DNA of 64,000 nucleotides from NCBI RefSeq assembly GCF_022967985.1, contig NZ_JALJVC010000006.1:62001-126000 (forward strand). Direction: 5' to 3'. The position numbers were made by a program, and so were the translations under genes. This DNA comes from Acinetobacter lwoffii (GTDB lineage: Bacteria; Pseudomonadota; Gammaproteobacteria; Pseudomonadales; Moraxellaceae). This document shows, piece after piece, positions 8,279 to 16,900 of this stretch. The notes under the pieces are model-generated. The model worked only from the letters and a program-made list of their open reading frames with translations. It did no database searches and was not told the origin of the DNA. The stretch's first letter is position 1. Each line of letters opens with the position of its first letter.

Positions 8279-8315
8279 GCATCCATCTGAATGCCTGCAC
8301 GCTTCAGATGGATGC
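8279..8315 (+). promoter_or_regulatory. Intercistronic 13-bp hairpin between binding protein and ATPase genes
   Basis: GCATCCATCTGAA (8279-8291) and TTCAGATGGATGC (8303-8315) are perfect inverted repeats separated by 11 nt. There is no T run after the stem, so it is unlikely to be a strong intrinsic terminator. Such hairpins between a binding-protein gene and its membrane components commonly protect the upstream mRNA 3' end and set unequal expression. Confidence 0.7.
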
Positions 8316-8345
8316 CGCACTGTCACAGCATTGAATAGGGCACTG

Positions 8346-9947
8346 ATGATGACCTCTCAAGACGATAGATCTGCTCATGCGCAAGAGTTGAACGCACGTT
8401 CTTCTTCAGGTGTACCGCGTTTACAGCTCATCAATATCTGTAAAAGTTACAATTCATTGAAAGCGAATGACCAGATACATTTAACCGTTCAACCTGGGCA
8501 AATTCATGCCATTTTGGGTGAAAATGGTGCTGGCAAAAGTACCCTGATGAAAATCATTTATGGGGCAACCAAGGCCAATCAAGGACAAATCCTCTGGAAC
8601 GGTAAAGAAGTTCATATTGATAACCCGTCGATGGCAAGAAAACTCGGGATTGGCATGGTCTATCAGCATTTCTCTTTATTTGAAACCTTGACCGTGGTGG
8701 AAAATATTTTGCTGGGACTGGATGAAAAGATTCATTTAAAAGTCCTGAGCCAAAAAATTATTGAAGTTTCAGAACAATATGGTTTACCCATTGATCCACG
8801 CCGCGAAGTACATTCTTTATCGGTAGGTGAGCGGCAACGTGTCGAAATTATTCGCTGCCTTTTGCAAAATCCCGCTTTAATCATTTTAGATGAACCGACT
8901 TCAGTATTGACACCACAAGCGGTACGGCAACTGTTTAAAACTTTACGGTTATTGGCCTCCCAAGGCGTTTCAATTTTATATATCAGTCATAAATTACACG
9001 AGATCAAAGAACTCTGTGATGAAGCGACCATCTTACGCAATGGCCGTGTCACCGGAAATGTTAATCCCAAAGACAACAGTACCAGTGATTTAGCACGCTT
9101 AATGATTGGCCGTGATTTACCGACCTATGTACGCCCTGAATATACAGGTGAAAAACAGATATTATTCCAGGTTGAGAATCTCAATTACCAGTCCGACGAC
9201 CCATTTGGTGTGTCGCTGAAAAATATCAATTTAAATATTTTTGCCGGTGAAATTGTAGGAATTGCCGGGATTTCTGGCAATGGGCAAGCAGAATTACTGT
9301 CTTTATTGTCGGGTGAAAATAGCCTGAAACATGGCCAGATGATTCTGGATCAAATCGATATTTCCCGATTCAGTCCTGGTCAACGGCGTGACTTGGGCCT
9401 GGGCTTTGTCCCTGAAGAACGTCTTGGACGCGGTGCAGTCCCGAATATGACACTGTCTCAAAATGCCTTGCTAACTGCATTTCGGCAGAATCTGACGCAA
9501 TGGGGATTAATCAAGTTTGCGCAATGTAAGCTTTTTGCCGAGCACTGTATTGAAAAATTCGGGGTGAAAGCCAGTGGCCCAGAGGCCGAAGCACGTTCCT
9601 TGTCGGGTGGAAATTTACAAAAATTTATTGTGGGCCGGGAAATTCTGCAAAACCCGAAATTCCTGATTGTGGCTCAACCGACCTGGGGCGTTGATGTGGG
9701 CGCGTCCATGTTTATCCGGCAAACCCTGATTGATCTCTCTCGACAAGGTGTTGCCATTTTGGTGATTTCAGAAGAATTAGAAGAGCTGTTTGAAATCAGT
9801 GATCGTCTCTGCGTGTTGGCCAATGGTGAACTATCTCCAGCGATACCTACTCATGAAACCAATACTGAAAATGTTGGAATCTTGATGTCAGGCATTCCAG
9901 GCCATGACACTGCGATCATAGTAGAGGAGCAGCAAGCTCATGCTTAA
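8346..9947 (+). CDS. ABC transporter ATPase with two nucleotide-binding domains (BMP/nucleoside importer type)
   Basis: About 533 residues with tandem ABC domains. The first has Walker A GENGAGKST and signature LSVGERQRVEI with Walker B LIILDEP. The second has a degenerate Walker A (GISGNGQAE) and signature LSGGNLQKFIVG, with Walker B-like LIVAQPTWGVD, as in the sugar/purine importer class. It energises import with the two permeases that follow. ATG codons at 8346 and 8349 follow an AGGG; the TTG at 8331 is less likely. The 38-residue polar extension before the first domain is somewhat long for the family. Confidence 0.9.
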   Translation: MMTSQDDRSAHAQELNARSSSGVPRLQLINICKSYNSLKANDQIHLTVQPGQIHAILGENGAGKSTLMKIIYGATKANQGQILWNGKEVHIDNPSMARKLGIGMVYQHFSLFETLTVVENILLGLDEKIHLKVLSQKIIEVSEQYGLPIDPRREVHSLSVGERQRVEIIRCLLQNPALIILDEPTSVLTPQAVRQLFKTLRLLASQGVSILYISHKLHEIKELCDEATILRNGRVTGNVNPKDNSTSDLARLMIGRDLPTYVRPEYTGEKQILFQVENLNYQSDDPFGVSLKNINLNIFAGEIVGIAGISGNGQAELLSLLSGENSLKHGQMILDQIDISRFSPGQRRDLGLGFVPEERLGRGAVPNMTLSQNALLTAFRQNLTQWGLIKFAQCKLFAEHCIEKFGVKASGPEAEARSLSGGNLQKFIVGREILQNPKFLIVAQPTWGVDVGASMFIRQTLIDLSRQGVAILVISEELEELFEISDRLCVLANGELSPAIPTHETNTENVGILMSGIPGHDTAIIVEEQQAHA

Positions 9948-9988
9948 TATAACAAAAAAACAAATATACAGGTTGAGAGGAGAGCGAC

Positions 9989-11086
9989 ATGCATTTACTG
10001 GAACCGCGTGAACATCCATCTCAAATCATGAAGTGGCTTTCACCGCTCATTGCGCTGCTGGCCATGCTGATTGTCGGCAGTATTCTGTTTTTAATGTTGG
10101 GGATTAATCCCGCGCAAGCCATGTACATCTTCTTTATTGAACCGCTGACATCCTCTTATGGCTGGAGTGAACTGGCAGTGAAAGCCGGGCCTCTGATTCT
10201 GATTGCCTTGGGACTGGCGGTCGGATTCCGGGCGAAATTATTCAATATCGGTGCTGAAGGTCAGCTTACCATCGGGGCAATTTTTGGTGGTGGTATTGCG
10301 ATTTTATTTCATGATCAAATCGGTTGGTGGGTTCTCCCGTTAATGATCGTCATGGGCGCACTTGGTGGGGCACTCTGGGGTGCAATTCCTGCCTTACTGA
10401 AAACCCATTTTAATGCTGAAGAAACCCTGACCACCCTGATGATGAATTATGTCGCAGTATGTGTGTTGCTATACCTGGTCAATGGTCCCTGGCGTGATCC
10501 GGACGGTATGAATTTTCCACAATCGGTGGTTTTTAATGAGAGTGCTACGCTGCCATTCATTGTAGAAGGCACACGCATTAATGCCTCTATCTTTATCACT
10601 CTTTTTGCAGTCCTTCTGTTCTGGGTTTTTATGCGTAAAAGTCTGACGGCCTATAAGCTGGAAGTCAGCGGTCAGGCACCTTTAGCTGCCAAATACGCAG
10701 GTTTTTCTTCCTCCAAAGCGATCTGGATGAGTCTGGTGATTTCCGGAATGATGGCAGGTATTGCCGGAATCTGTGAAGTGGCGGGGCCTATTGGACAGCT
10801 GAATCCGAACCTGTCCCCAGGTTATGGCTATGCAGCGATTATCGTGGCCTATCTAGGGCGCTTAAACCCCATCGGTATTGTGCTGTCAGGCTGTTTTATG
10901 GCGCTGATTTATCTGGGCGGCGAAATGGCACAAATGCAGCTCCAGCTTCCGGTCGCGATTACCGGTATTTTCCAGGGGCTGCTGTTGTTTTTCCTGTTGG
11001 CTTCCGATGCATTGATTGAAAACCGTTACCGGTTTAGCAAAAAAATGGCGCCGCCTGTCCCTCAGCCCACAGCAACCACCCTTTAA
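9989..11086 (+). CDS. ABC transporter permease, BMP/nucleoside importer type (first)
   Basis: 365 residues, about nine to ten hydrophobic helices. The conserved loop FRAKLFNIGAEGQLTIGA (about residues 78-95) is the signature of this BPD_transp_2 permease subfamily (YufP/NupP-like). AGAGGAGAG precedes the ATG. It pairs with the next permease to form the heterodimeric membrane channel of the importer. Confidence 0.9.
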   Translation: MHLLEPREHPSQIMKWLSPLIALLAMLIVGSILFLMLGINPAQAMYIFFIEPLTSSYGWSELAVKAGPLILIALGLAVGFRAKLFNIGAEGQLTIGAIFGGGIAILFHDQIGWWVLPLMIVMGALGGALWGAIPALLKTHFNAEETLTTLMMNYVAVCVLLYLVNGPWRDPDGMNFPQSVVFNESATLPFIVEGTRINASIFITLFAVLLFWVFMRKSLTAYKLEVSGQAPLAAKYAGFSSSKAIWMSLVISGMMAGIAGICEVAGPIGQLNPNLSPGYGYAAIIVAYLGRLNPIGIVLSGCFMALIYLGGEMAQMQLQLPVAITGIFQGLLLFFLLASDALIENRYRFSKKMAPPVPQPTATTL

Positions 11087-11119
11087 CCCAATGTTGTCTA
11101 CAGCAAAAGGAAGCATGAT

Positions 11120-12040
11120 ATGGCTTTAGAAATAACTGCAATTCTTGCAGGTACTGTTGCGGCAGCAACACCACTGATTTTCGCAGGTCTGGGGGAATTG
11201 GTCACACAGCGGACTGGTGTGATTAATCTTGGAGTAGAAGGGATGATGCTGGTCGGTGCAATTGCAGGTTTTGCCTTTGCTGCGGAATATAATGCCAGTG
11301 TGTTAAGTGCCTTATTGATGGGTGGTCTGGCAGGCATGTTGATGGCCCTGATTTTTGCCCTTTTTACCTTGTCTTTAAGTACCAATCAATCCGCGTGCGG
11401 TTTGGCTTTAACTATTTTTGGACTCGGCATTTCTGCATTTTTGGGTCAGAACTACGTCAGTATGGCTTTACCGGGTCTGGCTAATTTTAATATTCCACTA
11501 TTAGCGGATATTCCAGTATTGGGTCCGATTTTATTCCAGCAAAACTATGTGGTGTATTTGTCGATCTTGATCTTCTTTCTGGTGTGGTTTGTCTTGGATA
11601 AAACCCGTTTGGGCTTATTGCTTAAAGCAGTTGGAGAATCACCGGAAAGTGCGCATGCCATGGGTTATCACGTGTTGGCGATTCGTTATGGCGCAGTGCT
11701 ATTTGGCGGTTTGATGGCAGGGGTTGGTGGAGCATTTTTATCAACCGTCTATACTCCGATGTGGATTGAGAATATGGTGGCTGGTCGCGGCTGGATTGCG
11801 ATTGCACTGGTGGTGTTTGCGGTGTGGAAACCAACACGTTTAATGCTCGGCGCTTACCTGTTTGGTGGCGTCACCATTTTACAATTTCATGCCCAGGCGC
11901 TTGGAATCAAGGTTCCCAACGAGCTGCTGGCCGCATTGCCCTATATAGCCACCATTGTGGTACTGGTCATGATTTCGCGGAATAAAAAAGTGTTGAAAAT
12001 GAATTTACCATCTTCTTTAGGCAAAACCTTCGTGCCATAA
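11120..12040 (+). CDS. ABC transporter permease, BMP/nucleoside importer type (second)
   Basis: 306 residues, almost entirely hydrophobic, with the subfamily signature GELVTQRTGVINLGVEGMML (about residues 27-46) as in YufQ/NupQ-like permeases. It starts 33 bp after the first permease, with AAAGGAAG ahead of the ATG. The two permeases, ATPase and BMP protein make a complete importer, likely for purines or nucleosides given the neighbours. Confidence 0.9.
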   Translation: MALEITAILAGTVAAATPLIFAGLGELVTQRTGVINLGVEGMMLVGAIAGFAFAAEYNASVLSALLMGGLAGMLMALIFALFTLSLSTNQSACGLALTIFGLGISAFLGQNYVSMALPGLANFNIPLLADIPVLGPILFQQNYVVYLSILIFFLVWFVLDKTRLGLLLKAVGESPESAHAMGYHVLAIRYGAVLFGGLMAGVGGAFLSTVYTPMWIENMVAGRGWIAIALVVFAVWKPTRLMLGAYLFGGVTILQFHAQALGIKVPNELLAALPYIATIVVLVMISRNKKVLKMNLPSSLGKTFVP

Positions 12041-12083
12041 CCGCAGCCATTCATCATAAATAGAATAGATTTGAGTATAAATC

Positions 12084-13457
12084 ATGAAAATTTTAACAGC
12101 TTCCTATGTCCTTATCATGAATGCGCAGAATGAATGCATTAAAAATGGCGCGATACTGATTGAGGACGACCAAATAAAAGCAGTGGGTACATTGGCGCAA
12201 TTAACTCAATGCTATCCAGAGGGGCTCATTGAGGATTACCCACAAACGATCCTGATGCCGGGCTTGATCAATACCCATTGTCATTCCGGTTTATTGTGTG
12301 GCACGGCTGAAGGATTACCGGTTTGGGATTGGTTACAGCAGTATATTGACCCCATGCACCGGGTGTTGACACCCGAAGATGCGAAAATTGCTTCTTATTT
12401 GTGTTATGCTGAGGCACTTTTGTCGGGAACCACCACTATTGTCGATATGTGGCGTTATATGGAGGGTAGTGCGGAGGCAGCAAAAGCCTTAGGGATTCGT
12501 GCCGTTCTAGTGCCTTATGTCGCAGAGCATCCGGATCACAATTATTTTGAAACCTTAAAAAGTAATGAGGCCTTAATCAATCGTTGGCATCAGCAGGCGA
12601 ATGGACGTATTCAGGTTTGGGTGGGTTTAGAGCACCTGTTTTATGCGGAAGCTTCAGCATTAAGCCGTATTGAGAAACTTTGTCAGGATTATCAAACCGG
12701 TTTTCATACCCACAGCAATGAAAGCCAATTTGATGTACAGGAAAACCTGCGCCGTTCAGGTATTCGCCCGATTGAAAGTCTGCAAAAGCTAGGCTTGCTA
12801 GATCTGCCTAAAACCCTGTTGGCACATTGCGTCTGGGCAGATGCAAATGAAATTCAGATTTTAAGGCGGCATGCGGTCGGTGTCGCCCATAATCCGATTT
12901 CCAATATGAAATTGGCCTCCGGTGCAGCCCCTGTGGTTGAAATGCTACGTCAAGGTGTCGCGGTGGGTTTGGGTACTGACGGAGAAAAAGAAAACAATAA
13001 CCTGGATCTATTTGAAGAAATGAAAACGGCGTCATTATTAGCAAAGTTCTCGAATTTAGATGCGGCTGCTCTGGATGCCTGGTCAGTCTGCCAAATGGCG
13101 ACTGTCACAGGAGCTAAAGCTTTGGGTATGCAAGATGAAATTGGTTCATTGGAAGTTGGTAAACAGGCTGACCTGATTGCAGTTAGATTGGATACACCAC
13201 GGATGACACCGTTGATTGATCATGGAAAATTATTTAATTTGCATACCAATTTAGTGCATGCAGTTCAAGGCCAAGATGTCGTGATGACGATGGTGGCGGG
13301 ACAAATTGTGGTTAAAAATGGTCGCTTGATCAATGCCGATTTACAGGCTCTAATTGATCAAGTAAATAAGGCGGCGCCACGCTTGTTTGAACGTCGTGAT
13401 CAGTGGTTTGCAAAGCAGGGGCGAACGGTAAATGAATTACAGCGGGAAGAATTTTAA
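12084..13457 (+). CDS. Amidohydrolase-superfamily deaminase (8-oxoguanine/triazine-type, substrate unassigned)
   Basis: 457 residues, a metal-dependent amidohydrolase of the nucleobase deaminase group (COG0402). Metal ligands visible are His65 and His67 in NTHCHSG, a later His in FHTHSNE (about residue 212) and Asp in LGTDGEKENNNLD (about 301-313). The last motif is shared with s-triazine hydrolases and related deaminases. Placed last in a purine-type importer operon and near urate hydroxylase, deamination of an imported purine (guanine, 8-oxoguanine or a pterin) is plausible. The product could enter the urate pathway. The exact substrate is not readable from sequence. Confidence 0.8.
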   Translation: MKILTASYVLIMNAQNECIKNGAILIEDDQIKAVGTLAQLTQCYPEGLIEDYPQTILMPGLINTHCHSGLLCGTAEGLPVWDWLQQYIDPMHRVLTPEDAKIASYLCYAEALLSGTTTIVDMWRYMEGSAEAAKALGIRAVLVPYVAEHPDHNYFETLKSNEALINRWHQQANGRIQVWVGLEHLFYAEASALSRIEKLCQDYQTGFHTHSNESQFDVQENLRRSGIRPIESLQKLGLLDLPKTLLAHCVWADANEIQILRRHAVGVAHNPISNMKLASGAAPVVEMLRQGVAVGLGTDGEKENNNLDLFEEMKTASLLAKFSNLDAAALDAWSVCQMATVTGAKALGMQDEIGSLEVGKQADLIAVRLDTPRMTPLIDHGKLFNLHTNLVHAVQGQDVVMTMVAGQIVVKNGRLINADLQALIDQVNKAAPRLFERRDQWFAKQGRTVNELQREEF

Positions 13458-13695
13458 GATTTACGTGGGGGTTGAGGTTATTCATTGATAGTGGGACGAC
13501 TTTTATCATGATTAGTTACGTTAAAGCTAAAACAGCCATTTATTAAAGGAATATTTTAAAAAATAAGGCTAAATTTTTAATTAAGTTACTTTTTATAAAG
13601 AATATATATAGTTTGGTAACCGCGCTTAACTCACGAGAAATTGAAAAATAAATAACTGTTATAGTGATATAGAATATTCAATATATCTCATTAAA

Positions 13696-14880
13696 ATGAA
13701 AAAATTAATCATAATTTCAAGTACTTGTTTATTTCTCTTGAGTATTTCTATTCAGGCAGAAACTCGAGCAGAAAATAATTCAGAGATTTATGCGTTATGG
13801 GAACAATATTACCAAATAGAAAAAAACAACCCAGAGCAGGCAACGCATCTTTTGCAGCAAATTAGCCAGAAATCGCCGGAGGATCCAAAAGTCTGGAAAA
13901 CCTGGACATATCTGGAAATGCGAAAAAATAATAATCCCGAAGCTTTAATTTATATTGATCGAACTCTTGAATTAACGCCAGATGATGAACAATTGTTGTT
14001 GCAAAAAGCCTATCTGTTGAATGCTGCTCAGCGTAATCCCGAAGCTTTAGAAATATTTAAAAAACTGCAAAGTTCCTCAAATCCTGAAACTGCAGCAAAA
14101 GCCGAACAAGCAGTACTCAATTTAAGTGGAACAACAAGTGGTCAGACTCAAAATACCTTTGCTGATATCTATTTTTCTCCTTCTTTTGAAGGACGTTATG
14201 ACACAGCCATCTTGCCTTTGAAGCTCCGTTATGGACGTTATTGGGGAGAAGAGAACCGTGGCCAGATTTATGGCTTTGCCAGCATTAACAGGGATACCCA
14301 ATCTACCGGCGGTGCGCGACCTGAGATTATTGACCAGAATGCAGCCATTGTCGGTGTTGGAACAAATTACCGTCCTTGGGAATGGCCGCTCTATCTATAT
14401 CTGGAACTCGGCGGAAGTTATGATCTAATCGATTTAAACCGAGACAAATTCAGGGAAAGTATTAATTTTGGTTTGACCAGTTATCAGGAATGGTATTGGC
14501 ATGATTCCGAAACCAGTCATAGTCCGGTTACCCAGAAGACTCAGTATTTTGCCGAACTGTATGGCAATGCAGCGAGCTATTCACGTGAAGATTATAATGT
14601 AATTGGCGACCTGCGCTTGCGTACCGGTTGGAACTTTAACCGGGATCATCTAGGCAATATCCAGACTTATCTGAAGCTACATACGATTAATGACTCCAAT
14701 AACGAGTTTTATAACAACCTGGCAGAGCTGGGACCGGGTATAGCTTGGCAACCTGTAGACTTCCCGGTCAAGCTACGTATTGAACAGATGTATGGCAAAT
14801 ATGTAAATGGGGCACCTGAGTCTGGAAAAAGAACTTTTGATAATACCCGAGTGGAACTGACTTATTACTGGAGCTTTTAA
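13696..14880 (+). CDS. TPR / outer-membrane beta-barrel exopolysaccharide exporter (NfrA/BcsC-like)
   Basis: 394 residues: a signal peptide (cleavage near IQAE, about residue 22), two to three tetratricopeptide-like repeats (about 30-145, with repeated ALE-x-LP and DEQLLLQKAYLLNAAQRNPEAL patterns), then a region rich in aromatic beta strands (about 155-394) ending in YYWSF. This TPR-plus-barrel plan is that of outer-membrane exporters in synthase-dependent polysaccharide systems. The barrel part recalls the C-terminal region of phage N4 receptor NfrA. Only two bases separate it from wecB, so they are an operon. It is much shorter than BcsC or PgaA, with a reduced TPR arm. Confidence 0.7.
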   Translation: MKKLIIISSTCLFLLSISIQAETRAENNSEIYALWEQYYQIEKNNPEQATHLLQQISQKSPEDPKVWKTWTYLEMRKNNNPEALIYIDRTLELTPDDEQLLLQKAYLLNAAQRNPEALEIFKKLQSSSNPETAAKAEQAVLNLSGTTSGQTQNTFADIYFSPSFEGRYDTAILPLKLRYGRYWGEENRGQIYGFASINRDTQSTGGARPEIIDQNAAIVGVGTNYRPWEWPLYLYLELGGSYDLIDLNRDKFRESINFGLTSYQEWYWHDSETSHSPVTQKTQYFAELYGNAASYSREDYNVIGDLRLRTGWNFNRDHLGNIQTYLKLHTINDSNNEFYNNLAELGPGIAWQPVDFPVKLRIEQMYGKYVNGAPESGKRTFDNTRVELTYYWSF

Positions 14881-14882
14881 CC

Positions 14883-16028
14883 ATGCCGATTGATCTTTCT
14901 TTTATTTTTGGTACTCGCCCTGAACTGATTAAATTAGCACCAGTCATCTTAAAAGCCCAGCAGGATTCACGATTTAGAGTCAGTGTGGTATTTACCGGTC
15001 AGCATCTGGAATTGGTACAGGATGCGATCGAGTTTTTCCAAATCAAGATTGATCATCATCTGCAAATCATGCAACCTGGCAAAAGTCTAAATATTCTATT
15101 AAGCAAGGCATTGACCGAACTCGATCAAGTATATCGTGACATGCCGAAATGTGATGTAATTATAGTGCAAGGGGATACCACCACTGTACTTGCAGGTGCT
15201 CTGGTGGCCTTTAACCTGAATATTCATCTGGCGCATGTTGAAGCCGGATTACGCTCTTTTGATCTGATGCATCCATTTCCGGAAGAAGGTAACCGACAAC
15301 TGGTTTCCCGTTTGGCCCGCTGGCATTTTGCCCCTACCTGGCGTTCTGCAGAAAACTTGCGTCAGGAAAATATTCCGGACCAGCAGATTTTTATTACCGG
15401 TAATACCGTGGTTGATGCTATTTATCATGCCCGTGATTTAATGCAATCTTCTTCTCAGCAGTCTGAGCAGAGGTTAGAGCGAATGGGGCTGAAATTAAGT
15501 GAGCAAGATAAACTGGTCTTGCTGACCGCACATCGACGGGAAAATTTTGGTGAAGGTATTCAAAATATCTGTGCCGCCATCCATACACTATGTCGCCGTT
15601 ATCCAGAGCTGCATTTTGCTTGGCCTGTGCATCTCAATCCGCAGGTACATGAAATTGCCTATCGTGAGTTTCTGAATCATCCGCAGGTACATTTGTTAAA
15701 ACCTCTGGATTATCCGGACTTACTGGCTGTTTTAGGTGCAGCCTATTTTATTATGACTGATTCAGGCGGTATTCAGGAAGAAAGCCCCACCTATCAAAAA
15801 CCGGTGCTCATACTGCGGGATGTAACTGAACGCCCGGAAGTGGTTGAAGCAGGTTGTGGAATACTGGTCGGTACCGACCAGGCCAAAATCGTACAAGAGT
15901 TTTCTCGTCTAATGGATGATTCAGCCTATTATCGACAACATGCAGAAGTCGAAAATCCATTTGGTGATGGTCATGCTTCGGAACGTATTTTGGAACAGAT
16001 GCTGCAAGATTTAACAGCCAGAGCTTAG
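14883..16028 (+). CDS. wecB: UDP-N-acetylglucosamine 2-epimerase (non-hydrolysing)
   Basis: Interconverts UDP-GlcNAc and UDP-ManNAc in the cytoplasm. 381 residues with the family motifs GTRPELIKLAP (about 10-20), HVEAGLRSFD (about 118-127), a late TAHRRENFGEG and the DSGGIQEESP nucleotide-binding loop. It follows the exporter gene after two bases and ends four bases into the convergent glycosidase-like gene. No UDP-ManNAc dehydrogenase (wecC) is nearby, which points to a polymer made from ManNAc rather than the uronic acid; this is inference. Confidence 0.92.
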   Translation: MPIDLSFIFGTRPELIKLAPVILKAQQDSRFRVSVVFTGQHLELVQDAIEFFQIKIDHHLQIMQPGKSLNILLSKALTELDQVYRDMPKCDVIIVQGDTTTVLAGALVAFNLNIHLAHVEAGLRSFDLMHPFPEEGNRQLVSRLARWHFAPTWRSAENLRQENIPDQQIFITGNTVVDAIYHARDLMQSSSQQSEQRLERMGLKLSEQDKLVLLTAHRRENFGEGIQNICAAIHTLCRRYPELHFAWPVHLNPQVHEIAYREFLNHPQVHLLKPLDYPDLLAVLGAAYFIMTDSGGIQEESPTYQKPVLILRDVTERPEVVEAGCGILVGTDQAKIVQEFSRLMDDSAYYRQHAEVENPFGDGHASERILEQMLQDLTARA

Positions 16029-16900
16029 TAATTGATTTTCATCCACAAATAAAGCCAGAGCACACTGGCTTTATTTAAATAATGTGGACCATCAAAAATA
16101 TAGACACGCTCTCCAGCATAAGCTTTTAACTGTTTTGCAATTTCCCAAGGATAAGCTGCACGAAAGCCGCCTCCCGGTTTAGGCCGGAAAGCTTCGAGAA
16201 TAATCACAACTCTTTTGTCACCAACCTGATGTTTAAGATTTTGATAAATCACCGCTGCTTCTTCGGGGCTGCGCGTGCCCACACCGACGCCATCCTGAAA
16301 AAAAACTTGGGCATTATCAGGCAACCAGCTTTCAAGCCAGTAATGTAAAAACCGTGATTTGCGATCTGCACTATAAATGCTGATCCAGATTGGTCGCTGG
16401 AACTCGGCAACATAACGCGCCAGATTGGCAACTCCATGCCAGCTTGGATCAGCTTCTACAGGAAAATAATAAGCAGCAGGCTGAACTGGAAGAGAAGTTT
16501 TAATAATCTGTTGGGATTGTAAAAAGAGCTGGTCAATATTTTCACGTGCCACAGGTTCCTGAAAAATGCCTGCCAGACCTAAGATAACCTGCTTGGACCA
16601 GGGTTGTTCGGTAATCGTATTCCAGTCCGGCTGATGTTGCCATTGGGCTCCGGGGATTTCTTTAAAAAAGGAGCGTCCGTCTACAATACTCCATTGAGTG
16701 ACTAAGGTATCGATGCCTAATAAGTGCCAGTTACCGGAGGCGTGACTCATCTGGTCAACCTGCCAGAAAATACCCTCAATTTTAGGCGCTGTTACCGCTT
16801 TAGCATCTGCACGTGCCATAAAAAACGCAGAGCCAGTAAAAGCCAAGGCAGGAAGTGCCAGTAACACCAGTAAGCCTAAAATCAGGTATTTTTTCATCAT
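16025..16900 (-). CDS. Periplasmic glycoside-hydrolase-like protein of the polysaccharide locus (DUF4434-like)
   Basis: 291 residues with an N-terminal membrane/signal segment (LILGLLVLLALPALAFTG). The remainder looks like a TIM-barrel glycosidase: GIFWQVDQ near residue 44, a WHLLGIDTLVTQWS strand, WISIYSADRKS, a FFQDGVGVGTRSPEEA segment and VVIILEAFRP. These resemble the DUF4434 family by pattern; the assignment is tentative. Its start overlaps the BcsB-like stop (TAATG), so it is the last gene of the operon. Synthase-dependent systems usually carry a periplasmic hydrolase or lyase (BcsZ, PelA, PgaB), and this protein fills that position. Confidence 0.6.
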   Translation of the reverse strand: MMKKYLILGLLVLLALPALAFTGSAFFMARADAKAVTAPKIEGIFWQVDQMSHASGNWHLLGIDTLVTQWSIVDGRSFFKEIPGAQWQHQPDWNTITEQPWSKQVILGLAGIFQEPVARENIDQLFLQSQQIIKTSLPVQPAAYYFPVEADPSWHGVANLARYVAEFQRPIWISIYSADRKSRFLHYWLESWLPDNAQVFFQDGVGVGTRSPEEAAVIYQNLKHQVGDKRVVIILEAFRPKPGGGFRAAYPWEIAKQLKAYAGERVYIFDGPHYLNKASVLWLYLWMKINY

